From contig OY829539.1 of NCBI GenBank assembly GCA_963691705.1, positions 65,446,327-65,510,326 of the forward strand: a stretch of 64,000 bases of DNA. Reading direction: 5' to 3'. The notes beneath the pieces were generated by a model. That model searched no databases and was not told where the DNA came from. It saw only the letters and a list, made by a program, of their open reading frames with translations. Both the position numbers and the translations under genes were made by a program. This stretch comes from Viola odorata. Lineage: Eukaryota > Streptophyta > Magnoliopsida > Malpighiales > Violaceae. Position 1 is the stretch's first letter. Each line of letters opens with the position of its first letter. This document shows, piece after piece, positions 12,232-23,939 of the stretch.

Positions 12232-15200
12232 ATGTCGGTCAGTAATACTCACATCTTTCTCCCTCCCTAGACATATGTATCCTGCAGTTGTAATTGTATT
12301 ATTCCGTGCAAAATGAGATTAGTTGATTGCTCGTTTACCTAATATCCATTGTAGATCTTCTCCACTTCCTTTTCTGCTTCTGTTATCTCATTTTCTCTTG
12401 CAATCCATTGGTTTTTAAATGCAAGATCTGTATGTTAACTTTTTTTTTGCATTTAACTGTCGCAGCTATCAAAAACTGTCAAAGTGAGTAATGTTTCGCT
12501 GAAAGCTACACAGCGAGACCTCAAGGAGTTCTTCTCGTTTTCCGGCGATATTCAATATGTTGAGATGCGGAGGTTTTGTTGTTTTCCTCTCTTTTTTCTT
12601 CTTCTCCTTCTTCTTTGAACATTCTTGATTACTCACTCTATGTTGTGTTTGTTGTATGGTAATGGTTGTGCAGTGACACTGAGCATTCTCAAATTGCTTA
12701 CGTTACCTTCAAAGATTCTCAAGGACCTGAAACTGCTGTTCTGCTTTCAGTGAGTAGAATTTCGATGTTTTCTGTCTTCTGGTTCTTTCCTTCTTCACTT
12801 TTTTTTTTTTGATCTTTGGTTAATACTCTTTTATTGGAATTGGCTTGTGTAAACACACCATGTTTTCTTTTTCAAAACAGCTCGCTTGCAAGTAATAAGC
12901 CACATTCATCATAGTATGCTATTCAATAAAACAATCTCTCACAAACATTTTATATTCTTCTCACCCATGATATTTGGAGGGAAAGAAACTTGTCAATCAA
13001 AAGAATAAGCTTATATCCCAAAAGAAAAAGGAAAAAGATTAACAAGTTACTGTTTGCATTTCTAAATTACCTTTCTTAGAGATTCCCGTCCCACCACATC
13101 TGTATCTTCCTTAGGAGGAAGATTACAAAAGTTTTCACATCCACAATCCTTTATAACTAGTGGCTATGCTCGAGAAGATACATGAAGATGCTATCCTTAT
13201 CCGGCAGACTCAAATAGGTTGGAGAATTAGGTCTGTGAGAAGAGTTGGTGCACCAAATTTCTTTTAGCGGCTTTTCTTTACACATCTCCAGAGTTGCCTT
13301 TCACTCCCTTGCTATGAAATTAGTTGCATATAAGTGTAGGTCTACACATGAAGATGTTGGTTGTAGAAACCACCTGGGGTCATAATGGGCAATTGAAAGG
13401 ATTTTTAGGCTCATGAATGGTGTATTTGGAATTTGTGAAACTCACCAGTATTGGGAGAAGCAATTGATCTTCTGATGTTGCACCATTTACTGGCAGAGAT
13501 GTGTTTGTTCTTCTTTACTGGTGCACTGTAGTTGGTCATACGTAAGTATGAAAATGTATTCTTATTATTCAGGTCGTTTGATTTAGCATCATCAGTCTCA
13601 ATGGAAGAAGTGTCTTAAAAAGAGGTACACTGCCTCACGCAGTTCTGATTACTTCTCTTCTATTGACAGACATAAAAGAAAAATGATCGCAGCTAGCAAT
13701 TTATCTATCTTAAGCTCATCTAAAATAAGATCTTTAATGTAAAAGAAAGAGACTCGACTACTTTTATTTCTACGCATCCTACGTTCTAAAGCTATCAGAA
13801 AAGGTTGTGAGATAACAAGACCCTATAGCTTCTTTTTCTTGTGGAAAGGCTTACTTTCTTGGAGTTTAGGGAAAAGTCATCACCCTGAGATTTGCAGCTC
13901 TCGCAGTGATTTAGCAAATGATTGGCACCTGCCTCTTCCTTCTTGCACATATCATGGCTAGCTGTTAAAACAAAGCCACTCATACATATAGTTTTTTCCG
14001 TGAAAATGTTTAGGAATGCACTTGAAAATGAAAATGAAGAAGTCAGAGTATGCTACATAGAGAATTGAACCTGCATGTGTGTTTTCAGACCCTGTTGGTA
14101 GAATGTAACAATATAAATTTATGTGGACAAACTCAAATATCATATGATTGTTTGTTCTGTTGATCCACTGGTGGAGTGCAATACCTATCAGTTGAAGATC
14201 TGAGGATTGATTCCCTTGGTTGACTTTTTTAAGTTTTTTCTTCAAGCCAATTTAGTGATGCACAAGAATAGTACGTGTTCAGCTAAAATTCAAAACCATT
14301 GCTGTGATTTCCTAATTCATTCTGGATCTCTATGAACTGGAGGAGAATTCCTGATAACCTAGTTACTGACGTTCAAGACTTGTCATTTTGCTTATTTTAC
14401 CTGAACATGTTGATTAAGGATTTAACTACAATATAATCTATTGTGATTTGGAAAACCGTTAAAAACCATAATGTTTAGTTCGGTTGCAATTTGATGTTTA
14501 AGAAAGTTTTATTTAAAGGCAATTAGTTTGCTTTAGTTCTCTTGAATGAAGTACCATTCAAATCCTTGCTTGAGTAGCTTGACTACACTTGGCCCTGCAT
14601 GATATCTTTTAAGTCTCAAGGAATTCTTATTTTTAGCTCTTAAAGTATTGGTGTTTCATCTGTTGTCCCGAAACCCTTTAGGCTTTTTAGTCTTTTGGAT
14701 GCAATTTTTATGTTATTAGTTTGGACATTATGGTGTTAATAACAATGATACTAGTTAGACTTTCGAAACTTTCTTCCTATGTTCATTCATATCCAAGATC
14801 TAATATACTCAAAAGGAAAGAGAGAATCAGGTACATAAGTTCTTGGATGTCAATATAGCTATGTGCTCGAATTTGCTTTACTGAAGTTTTAGAATCACAT
14901 GTTCATGTTCATATCATTTCCTCTCTTTTATCTCATCACTGATTGCATCACATTCTGACGTCAAAACACGTATATCCTCATGATGATTTATGATTTTTTT
15001 TTTTTTATATATGTACGGTCTCTTTTTTTGTGCTGCACAATCATTTGAAGTTGTATGCTGTCCCAGGGAGCAACAATAGTTGATCTTTCTGTCAGCATAA
15101 CGTTGGATCCTGACTACCAACTTCCACCTGATGCTTTAGAACCCCCAGTAAGATTTTTTTATCGGTATTACTGTTCTCTACATGCAACACCTTGTTGAGA

Positions 15201-15797
15201 TGATGACACCATTATGCTGAATCTCTATAGGCAACAGAAAACAAAGCTCCTGAATCTGCTTTCCGCAAGGCAGAGGATATGGTTAGCGGCATGCTTGCCA
15301 AGGGCTTCATCTTGGGAAAAGATGCAGTGAACAAAGCAAAGACCTTCGATGAGAAGCACCAGTTGACTTCCTCAGCCTCAGCTAAAGTTTCTTCTCTTGA
15401 CAAGAAAATAGGGTTGACTGAGAAGATTACTGTTGGCACCACTATTGTGGGTGACAAAGTCCGGGAAGTGGATCAGAAATTTCAGGTTTCTGAGAAAACC
15501 AAATCAGCATTTGCAGCTGCTGAACAAAAAGTTAGCAACGCAGGATCTGCTATAATGAACAATCGGTATGTTTTTACTGGAGCTGCTTGGGTAACGGGTG
15601 CTTTCAACAAGGTGGCAAAGGCAGCTGGGGAAGTTGGTCAGAAAGCTAGAGAAAAGGCTGGGATGGCTGAAGATGAGCAAAAGAGAAAAATGGTTGATGA
15701 CTATGCGCAGATTCACTTATCAGAGTCTCCGAAAGCATCTTCTGCAAGTGACCATCAGCCTTCCAGGCCTGCCCCAGTTCAAGGTCTGGTCCTATGA
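12232..15797 (+). CDS. BPA1-like (binding partner of ACD11) RRM protein
   Basis: Members of this plant family carry one N-terminal RRM and a helical C-terminal half; BPA1 binds the lipid-transfer protein ACD11 and affects cell death and defence. Coding exons 12232-12237, 12466-12572, 12674-12749, 15067-15147 and 15231-15797 are in phase and encode 278 residues. The RRM spans about residues 5-80, with TVKVSNVSLKATQRDLKEFF and IAYVTFKDSQGPETAVLLS, then GATIVDLSVSI. The long C-terminal exon has the family blocks AEDMVSGMLAKGFILGKDAV and NNRYVFTGAAWVTGAFNKVA. The first exon contributes only ATG TCG before a GTCAGT donor. The third intron is 2.3 kb and holds no recognisable insertion. The gene is probably the BPL member whose Arabidopsis locus adjoins SYP22. 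Confidence 0.92.
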
Positions 15798-17615
15798 TTT
15801 GGTACTGTAAAATTTGCAATTTGAACTTGTATTCTATTGTCACTTTATTACTTGCAAAAGTTTAGCATCAAGTAGTAGTGAATGTAGGACAGTTACGCTG
15901 TACCATTCGGTTGATGTGATTGAACGTAATGGTTTGGTTTTTGTTTGCCCCTTCTTAAAAAGATCAATATACTGAATGTTCACAATGCTACCTTGTTTAT
16001 GTTGTTTCTGGGTCATTTCTTGGCGTGGTTCTTACCCGTTCGTCCCTTTCACATCTTTGCCAAATTATGACAAAGATAGGGGACGCTCTTCCCACTTTCC
16101 TTCTTGCTTTCCCCTCTGCACTTTCACTTTCACTTTCACTCCAGTCTGGACTATGAAATTAGTGATGATTGCACTTGGAACAGACAAAAGGAGGGCTTGC
16201 ATTTTCTTGTGTTTAGTGGAAGGAAGATGCAGCCCTAGTGGACAATCAAAATCGTGAATATTGATTGATTTCCATGTGCAATTTCCGAGTTGTTATTTGG
16301 AGGGAAGATGTTTTCAAGTTTTTTTGTTGACGTATGAAAATGATGAGCTGTGTTCTTTGATCAAACTCGAACCGAGAGTACAGCTTTGTGCTAAGAGCAT
16401 GGTTCTAAGTAACGGTTACCACTTACCACTAATGTAACGATTGTGTTCTTCGTGTGTTTATATTTTCAAAATGTAACGTTTCTAAAAGTTGTACTTAGAA
16501 AAAATGGGCTCAACAAAAATGATAGGGGCTATGATATTAAATTTATTGGGCCGCATTTGTTTCTTTTTTGAATTCCATCTATCTTGCTTTCTAATGGAAT
16601 TCAAAATTTCCGATTATTAAAAAAAATTGGTGGTATGTTTCCAAAGGTTTTTCGGATTTCCAGAGTTGTACGTGTGAGTACAACTTCGCTTCCAGAAATC
16701 CCAGTATGCATGTGTAACGTTGGACACGTGTCGTGGCGTCACCATCGCGATTTGGAATCATAACTGTTGATGCGCATTTTCTGTCGGATAATTCAAGGAG
16801 AGCAGGAGCTCATTGGTTGTGACGAGTTTTTCCGTGACAGCACCTACAGTTACGCTAACGTGACACGCATTAACTACTCAGAAATTCCCACGTCACATGT
16901 TTTCGATCTCGAAGTTCATATATTTCCACTTCGAGAGGGATAGTTAACGAGTGTCGTAAAACTCTGACCGGTCATCTATTTAAGAATGGAACGGAGGGTT
17001 CAAGAGTTTGAGGTTCAGACTAGAACTGAAACCGAAACAAAGTCAAACTGAAATTTTCTAACTTAAAAAAACAATTGAACATTAACAAAAAAAAAAAAAA
17101 ACTTATACAATTTCCCACTTCTCCTTGTGAATTTGAGTGAATGGTATAACCTTTAAATTAGTCGTTAGAAATTATAAGTTAAAAATAAGGTCCGAGGGTT
17201 TTACTTTTCCTTTCCTCCTTTTCGAACAATATATTAATTTCGAGACTGAAACCTCTTAAGATTTTAAATGAGAAAAATAATAATTTTATAATTAATAATA
17301 TAATGTTTTCACAGCATCAATCCATTTTTTTCTAAGAAGATAGAATACAAAAATTATATAGTACTGCAATGAAATAAGTGAATACATTTGTAATTTACCA
17401 ATCTGTTTAATATTTTAAGTAAACACATTTGTAATTGATAATGATAGAAACAGGGAGAGGGCAATTATGTAATATGATATCTGGGTCCTTAACGAGTTGG
17501 ACCGTGGTAGATATATGATCTGAGTGGTTCTGTTCCGTGAATGGTTGATCTGTGAGTCTATCTTGTTTCTTCTAAGGATGCCTGAAAAGAACGTTAGGGG
17601 GTCTCTCTAGCTCAT
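15798..17615. other. 3' flank of the RRM gene and intergenic sequence
   Basis: Probable 3' UTR runs to about 15960. The rest has G-box-like CACGTG/ACGTGT patches around 16720-16900 and long A and T runs, with no gene. A 93-codon frame at 15976-16257 resembles no family. Confidence 0.45.
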
Positions 17616-17790
17616 TTTTGCCTCTGTCATGACAGTACTTATTAGAAAATAAAGATCATGGAGAGAGACTTCTCTCCTTTCCCCGTGTATTTTAGGAGAT
17701 AAAAAGATGTCTCCTTGCTCTCTGCACCTTCTCTCCTTTTATAGAGGTCTCACCGGTACAAAGACGATGCAGCAAGTTAAATATAAAAAT
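17616..17790 (+). repeat. Dispersed LTR-like repeat, copy 1
   Basis: About 175 bases here match 21996-22175 in the same orientation at roughly 80% by eye. Shared blocks include TCTGTCATGACAG, AATAAAGATCATGGAGAGAG, TGTATTTTAGGAGATAAAAA and a TATA-like CTTTTATAG followed by GAGGTCTC. A TATA box plus pyrimidine-rich tracts suggest a solo LTR or TRIM fragment. No TG...CA ends or target duplication could be fixed. Confidence 0.6.
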
Positions 17791-18957
17791 ATTTTTGGAG
17801 TATTTATTAATATTATCAATAATTACTAACAAAAGCTTTTAATTATAAGAAATTGTAATTCTGTTGATAAGTGTATATTTTTTAAGGTAACAATAATGAT
17901 CCACAAGCATAGCAAAAATAGTTATTCTTTTTGTTTTTCTGCTAACATGTTTTCTGTGTTTCTTTTGAATATAAGATTAATGTTTTCCCATTAACATTTT
18001 CAAACTCGGTAAAGAGATGAGTCTAATGGTATAGCCATCTCCGATCATTATTTACAACCCCTTAGACCGGTAAAAGTGTGATCAAAATTAATCATAATCT
18101 ACGTAATACTTACATGCATGACAATTTAGCAAACGTGGAGACTCTCAGCATTAGATCAAGTCTGGATAAGTAATAATAAAATTAAAATAAACAAATACAA
18201 TTGACCATATACGGGACCTGTTTCAACTACCACATTTTGTAAGGGAAAAAGGAGATTGATATATTATTTTCCTAAAATCTCTCAGCTTATTAATAAAATT
18301 TAAAATTTAAAATTTTAAAAGCTTGAAACATCAGCAAATTTAATTTATTGGAATCATATTCGTAATCAATAATGGGGTACTCTCTCACTTATCTATATTT
18401 CACACTAAAAAACGAACAAAACGTAGACAAAATTACAACATTATTAGAGCATATCTTAATCTTAATGTACAAGCCAAGCTTTTTTCCACATAGACCAATT
18501 CAATCCTCAGCAAGAAAAGAGAGGAACATCCCTATCAACAAAGAAAAGAAAAGGGTTGGGTGTGAAGCAGTGGTGGCACAATAAGTGCTGAATGAAAAAA
18601 CCATTACTACTGCAGAGTGCAGAGTGCAGAGTGCAGAGTACATTTCCCAGCTGGCTTTCTTCTTCTCTAACCGCAATTCGAGAAAGCAGCTGTAACGGTC
18701 TTACTGTCCAGCTGGATCCCAATCCCATCCCACCCATAATCCCTAAAAAATATATTTATATTTTTATATATATAAAAAAAATAACACTAGTAGATACTCA
18801 ATTCACTTTTTTATTTATCTAAATTAATTATTTCCTTTCCAACGCGGATGTCCTTGCAATTTTAACGTCTATGTGCACAACGAAAAATAGCATAACGGAA
18901 GAAAAACAATACCACGCGCGCGTGACAGAGAGACGAGGAACAAGGAAAAACAGCGGA
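17791..18957. other. Intergenic AT-rich sequence
   Basis: I see no gene. One tRNA-like or SINE-like scrap may lie near 18010-18070, where a phrase like GTCTAATGGTATAGCC occurs. The stretch ends in the 3' flank of the small minus-strand gene. Confidence 0.4.
18611..18638. repeat. 7-bp microsatellite
   Basis: The unit TGCAGAG is repeated four times in perfect tandem, in the 3' flank of the minus-strand gene at 18958-19702. Confidence 0.85.
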
Positions 18958-19702
18958 TTAAAAATCGGCGATTTTCCTGTGAGATCGAGATTTCATCTCT
19001 TGCTGCAAGTTCCTCACGCTCCGAATCCCCAAAACATCGCCTCTGCCCCGAATCTCATTCACTCCGCTGATCTCATCTATAATCTCGCTCGACGAATCTG
19101 CAGATTTATTTATGTTTTTTTTTAAAACAAAGTAGCAAAATCAGTTAAACAAACAGGAATTTTAAAAATTAATAAATTAAAAAAGCAAGCGAAGCAAAAG
19201 CATTCAAGCAGCAGCAGCAGCATTATACCTAACCGGCTAGAGATTCGCTTGAATCCATTGAATTGAGACAAATCTGGAACACCAAAAGCATAAAAACAAA
19301 TCGGTGAGGGTGTAATTATTGATTATTTCGAGATGCATTACAATAGAGAGAAGCTTACTAAGTAATAATTGACATACCTGTTTGGGTGGGATGATGGGAG
19401 ACGAGGTAGAGGACGAGGAAGCAGGAGAGAGTGAGGAGAGGAACGAGGTGGATAAGCTTCTCGGCGTTTGTCAGTGAGAAGGGCATCGGTGATAGGGAAG
19501 AGGAGCTAGTTGAAGCGGAGGAGAAACGGCGGGGTTTGGTGGCTTTGTTGTCTTGGTCGTCGTCGTCGTCGATATCGTCGGTGGTGTGGCGGTACAGTGA
19601 AGGAGACGGCAAGTCGTTGGTTAGGAGAGTGTTGTTGTCGATTTTGTGGGCTCCATGGATGTGGAGCTTGGGAGCTGGGGAGCCTAGAGACTGTCTTTGC
19701 AT
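18958..19702 (-). CDS. Small plant membrane protein of unknown function, three exons
   Basis: Exon 1 (19378-19702) starts MQRQSLGSPAPKLHIHG. It carries an Asp-rich run at residues 43-49, a Ser-rich stretch, and one membrane helix at about residues 83-103 (LIHLVPLLTLSCFLVLYLVS). Exon 2 (19229-19273) adds DLSQFNGFKRISSRL. Exon 3 (18958-19097) adds the tail with EIIDEISGVNEIRGRGDVLG and ends RKIADF. All borders are GT-AG and phases match, giving 169 residues. The pattern of short polar N-terminus, single helix, then FNGFKR resembles a family of uncharacterised plant single-pass proteins I recall, but I know no function. The phase-perfect joins and the low chance of two short exons continuing the frame are the main support. 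Confidence 0.75.
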
Positions 19703-19729
19703 TTTGAGGGAGAAAGAGAGAATGGAGTG

Positions 19730-20399
19730 AGCGAGATGATCAGTGCATCCGTTGGATTAGGTCTGTGTCGCTTTTTAAGACTTGTTTTCAGTATTGTTGA
19801 TTTATCTGTGCTTTTATTATTATTATTTTCCTCAAATTTATTAAGTTTTTTTGACATTAAAAAAAAAACCAACTCTATCACTTCACAATCTATACTTTAA
19901 ACTTGCAATTTAAATCAATTTCCTTGATTTTTTAACAAAGTTGTAACTAGCCAATAATTTTTCAAACATATTCCGTCGCTTTTTCGCATAATCGCATTTA
20001 TGCCTTTGGCTCGTAAAGGTTTGATGCGTTGCGTTTGGGAGAGTAGGAGTTGCTGCCATGACCTGTGCGATTCGTGGTGAATTTGATAAAAAAGAGACGG
20101 TAGTGGGAACAGGCCAGCAGAAACTAAAAAAAGGAAAGTGGTGGGCCTGATGCAGGTTATGACTCCCTCATCCCTGTGAATGTGATTGTGGGCCTCAATC
20201 ATCGCCAGGGTTCGGGCCCATGCCACATGACGTGTGGGTAATTCGTTTGCCACAATCTCTTATCCTTTTTTCTGCTTCTTTTTTTTTCTTTTCTTAAATA
20301 TAATATGGTATCTGGAACAATTTTCGGGTCAGATTAATCATAGTCCACTGTATTATAGCTCAAAGGTCGGTCTAAATGGTATTTAAGAAATTTTTAAAG
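19730..20399. other. Upstream region of the small minus-strand gene and spacer
   Basis: Nothing coding is convincing. A 112-codon minus frame at 19915-20253 has no family features. The promoter of the gene at 18958-19702 should lie at the left of this stretch. Confidence 0.4.
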
Positions 20400-20480
20400 C
20401 AGCGGCTTACTCCAAGGTTTGAACACTTGACCTTAAATTGTCAATGTGAGTCATAAACCAACTCAGTTGCACCAAATCCT
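20400..20480 (-). repeat. tRNA-like (possible SINE) fragment
   Basis: On the minus strand this reads like a degenerate pol III promoter. There is an A-box-like TGAGTTGGTTTATGACTC and a B-box-like GTGTTCAAACC about 30 bases on. Plant SINEs derive from tRNAs and carry such boxes. No poly-A tail or target duplication was found, so this is tentative. Confidence 0.3.
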
Positions 20481-21020
20481 TTTTTCTTCTTCCGTATTAT
20501 ACATTACCCGACCCTTAATGTTTGTCGAAAGGATTGTTTTAATTTTTTTTTTGTCAAGACTTATTATTTTAATTCTTAACTTTTCTTTTGGTTTTATCTA
20601 ATCTCTAATATTATTTCCACTTATCGTTTTTAACTTCATAGTGACAAAAACTTCGAAGAGAAATAAACTCCGTTAACTTTTAATTTTGTATTAATTTTCT
20701 TATACATACCAACATGCCATTAAAATGAAAAAGGAAAAAAAAACTAAATTAAATATTTGGACCTTAGCCATAAATCAATTTCAATAAAAAAATCAAATAA
20801 TACTTAATAAATTAAGAAAAATTAATAAATATTTCTCCTGTTCTTTCGTTTTCTCTTTATTTTTCTTTTCTCCATTTTTTTGGCTTTCTCCTTCCTTAAT
20901 TCCTACGCTTCATATTTGCTCTCTATCATCATCCTAACTTTCCACCACTCTCCACTCGCTTCCCTTCCACCTCCACCATTTTCCCTCTCTTTCACCCTTA
21001 TCCATAAAATCCCTAATTTG

Positions 21021-21395
21021 CTACTTAGGTATTTCTTTACAATCATCATACACAAGTACATACTCTAACAACTCCTCTCTCTCCATCATTGTCAAAAACG
21101 CTTCATTTGACACAAAGTAGTAATCTTTTACCATCACCGCGAAATATAAACTCATTGCTCTACTAGTTGCCGTCACCACGAAATATAAACTCTCTTTTCT
21201 CGCAATTTCCTGATCATAACATCTTTCCCAACGCCGCTCGGCCTGCTTATAACAAATCAAAGAGTTAGGAGGACGGATAACACAGTTAGTACTGAAGGAG
21301 GAGCCGAATGTGGATTCGAGGGCACGGCGCAATTCAGGCTTGGTGGCCTTGTCGATGACTGGAATGAGGTTTCTTGGCTTCTAGATATCACTCAT
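21021..21395 (-). pseudogene. Gene-like remnant, unrecognised family
   Basis: On the minus strand a CT-rich leader (about 21600-21396) runs into an ATG at 21395. Codon 5 is a TAG stop, after which the frame stays open with gene-like composition: LIPVIDKATKPELRRALEST and, further on, QAERRWERCYDQE. The GC-rich third positions differ from the AT-rich surroundings. This looks like a dead gene copy or captured gene fragment. I do not recognise the family, and the part after about 21200 loses coding character. A chance open frame is possible. Confidence 0.28.
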
Positions 21396-21995
21396 CTTGC
21401 AAGATGCAGTGAAGAAACATTTTTGGTTGGAGCGGAGAAACGATGAGAATGAAAAATGGGTTTAGGGCTTAAGGAAGAGGACTGGTGGTGCGGGAGAGAG
21501 AGAGCAGCAAAATCCGGAGAATGCGAGGGATGCTGGAGAGGAGAATTTGTGCGGACGATGATGCAGAGGAAGTTGGGTTTGCAGATCCAAAGAAAGAAAA
21601 AAAAATTGGGAAAAAGTTACATTATAGTAACGTCAGACCCCAACTTTAGCTACTTAATTTATGTTTTGTTACTCATATCTGCCCGCTACTTATCTGCTGT
21701 TAGTTAAATGGGATAGTTGCTCTCACGAAAAAAGTCATGATTAGGGTTGTTCAACGGTTTTGCATAACCGAACTTCCGAAATTTTAAAACCAGAATTTCG
21801 CTTGTTCGGTTTCGAAATTTTGGAATTTAAAAGTTTGGTTTCGTAAATTTCAAAATCGAACTTTTATACGGAACGGAACGGAAATTGGTAAGAAAAGTTC
21901 GGTTAACCGAAATAACCGAATTTTTCTTACCAATATATAAGGTCATATAAATATGTATGACTTTGTGAAGCCGATTGATTGCCCTTTGGTGATGT

Positions 21996-22175
21996 TGCTT
22001 GCTCATCTTTGTTTCTGTCATGACAGCACCTATTAAAAAATAAAGATCATGGAGAGAGAGAGTCTCTCTCTTCCTTCGTGTATTTTAGGAGATAAAAAGA
22101 TATCCTCTTGTTCTCTGCACTTTCTCTTCTTTTATAGGAGGTCTCGGCGGTGTTGAGACGGTGCAGTGAGTTAAT
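21996..22175 (+). repeat. Dispersed LTR-like repeat, copy 2
   Basis: This is the second copy of the repeat at 17616-17790, in the same orientation and 4.4 kb away. It shares the TCATGACAG start, the AGATCATGGAGAGAG block, the AGGAGATAAAAAGATA block and the CTTTTATAGGAGGTCTC TATA-like end. The sequence between the copies holds an ordinary gene, so they are not the two LTRs of one element. Confidence 0.6.
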
Positions 22176-22838
22176 ATGGTTAAAGTGGGTCAAGCTCATG
22201 CCAACACGAGCTGGCCGATAGCTTGCGGCCCAGATCTACTAGCTGGTAGTGAAATTTAAGGAAAATTGAGTAACATTTTACCTCTTTTTTCTTATCTAAA
22301 TAAATCATATTTTAACTTATATATTTTGAAATTTTAGCCCCGAATCCGGCTCAACTTGTACAATAAATATATCTATTTATGATTTAGACAAAAAATAAAA
22401 ATAAAATGTACTACAAAATCCTGGGAGAGAGAGGGCATATACGTATAAAAGTTATTTCAAGTGGTTAAACAATTCAAATAAATAACAAAATATTTATATA
22501 AAATTGAAAAAATGTTACAAAAATATTTATATAAAATTAGAAAAAATGTAACAAATATGTTACTGGACAATGAAAAAATGGTTTAATTTTTTTTGGAATT
22601 AATTTTGAATCGTTGCCATTTTTTTGAGTTGACATATCGGTTGGGGTTTCAATAATTTGTCAGGATAAAAAAGGCACTCTGTATGATCGTAAAATAGACT
22701 ACGAATAATGTTATATGAGTGAGTGAATAGTATTGAACCTCTTCTTTTTTTATCAAAAATAGTATTGGTTGTATTACTCATTTTCGATATATTGGTTATG
22801 TATATGAGAAGTACCGAGTCTATCACTCGTTTTAGATA

Positions 22839-23098
22839 CTCCCTCTGGTCCGAAATGTATGACTTCCTCGCATCCTAATATTCAGTAGGGAACGCATATC
22901 GAGGAGGCCGGATGAGGTACTATTTGACCCCAAAAAATTCCATATTTTTTTTCGAACATACGTTAATCCTTAACGTACTTCCGAAAAAAAATTCGGGACA
23001 AAATTGTCTCAAATAGTGATTGTTCCGGCCGTCTTAAGATACGTTCCGGAACAGTAAAAACAAATGCTAAAACGTCATACATTTCGAACCGGAGGGAG
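22839..23098. mobile_element. Stowaway-like MITE (copy B)
   Basis: This is a 260-bp element with about 25-bp terminal inverted repeats: CTCCCTCTGGTCCGAAATG at the left, and its counterpart CATTTCGAACCGGAGGGAG at the right. TA flanks both ends (22837-22838 and 23099-23100). Its interior, with ACAAAATTGTCTCAAATAGTG and GGCCGG, is shared with copy C at 26296-26510, so the two belong to one subfamily. Confidence 0.9.
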
Positions 23099-23712
23099 TA
23101 TATTGGTTATATGTATAAAGATATATAAGTTATTTCAAATGATTAAAAAATTTAAATAAATAGAAAATGTGGACGAAAAATGCAGTATCAAATATGTTAT
23201 GGGCGCTAACACAATGAAAAAACTTGTTTTGAATTATTACCATTTTTATGAATTTACAGATCGGTAAAGGTTTTAATTATTCGCTCGAATTGATAAAAAT
23301 ATACTTTATATAATTTTAAAATAGATTATAATAATATGACGTGAGTGTGTAATAAATAATATGGTGTGTGAATAAAGTATAAATAATTAAATAGTGTTGA
23401 ATCGTGAATTGAGTTGGAAAAAAAGCTAAACAATTAGACATATTTGGTGAAGAATTCGACAAATCACCTGTTACTGTGTGTGTTACATGTATGTGTGTCA
23501 GCTAGCTCGGATCTCCAGTGAAAACAAGCACACATTGCACGTAATCATTTTATAATAATGCTGGGACTGGTTGATATACAATTTGAGAAAGAACTCGGAA
23601 GGTACTACTTGTCGTTTTCTTTCTTTCTTTCTTATATAGATGTGAAATTTCACTTTCAATTTATAATATAAAATGCAGATAAAAAATATAAATTAGTTGA
23701 AATATTAATCAC

Positions 23713-23935
23713 TACTACTATATTTTAATTCTCGTTCAAATTATGTTTTATAACAACTACTCCCTCCGTCCTTCAATGAATGTCGTCTACTACTATATTT
23801 TAATTCTCGTTCAAATTATGTTTTATAACAACTACTCCCTCCGTCCTTCAATGAATGTCGTTTTAGCTTTTGCTTTTACTGTTTCGACATGTATCTTAAA
23901 ACGGCCGGCAGACGACCTATTTGAGACAATTTTGC
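23713..23935. repeat. Truncated MITE with a 75-bp tandem duplication
   Basis: A 75-bp segment ending in a Stowaway-type terminus (CTCCCTCCGTCCTTCAATG) occurs twice in tandem; the terminus begins at 23760 and again at 23835. The sequence after the second copy (GGCCGGCAGACGACC, GAGACAATTTTG) matches the interior of copies B and C. No right terminus is present. It is a broken MITE whose left end was duplicated with its flank. Confidence 0.65.
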
Positions 23936-23939
23936 TTGA

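Noticed and set aside
17616..22175. The two dispersed repeats as LTRs of one element
   Set aside because: The sequence between them has no gag, pol or primer site and contains an ordinary host gene.
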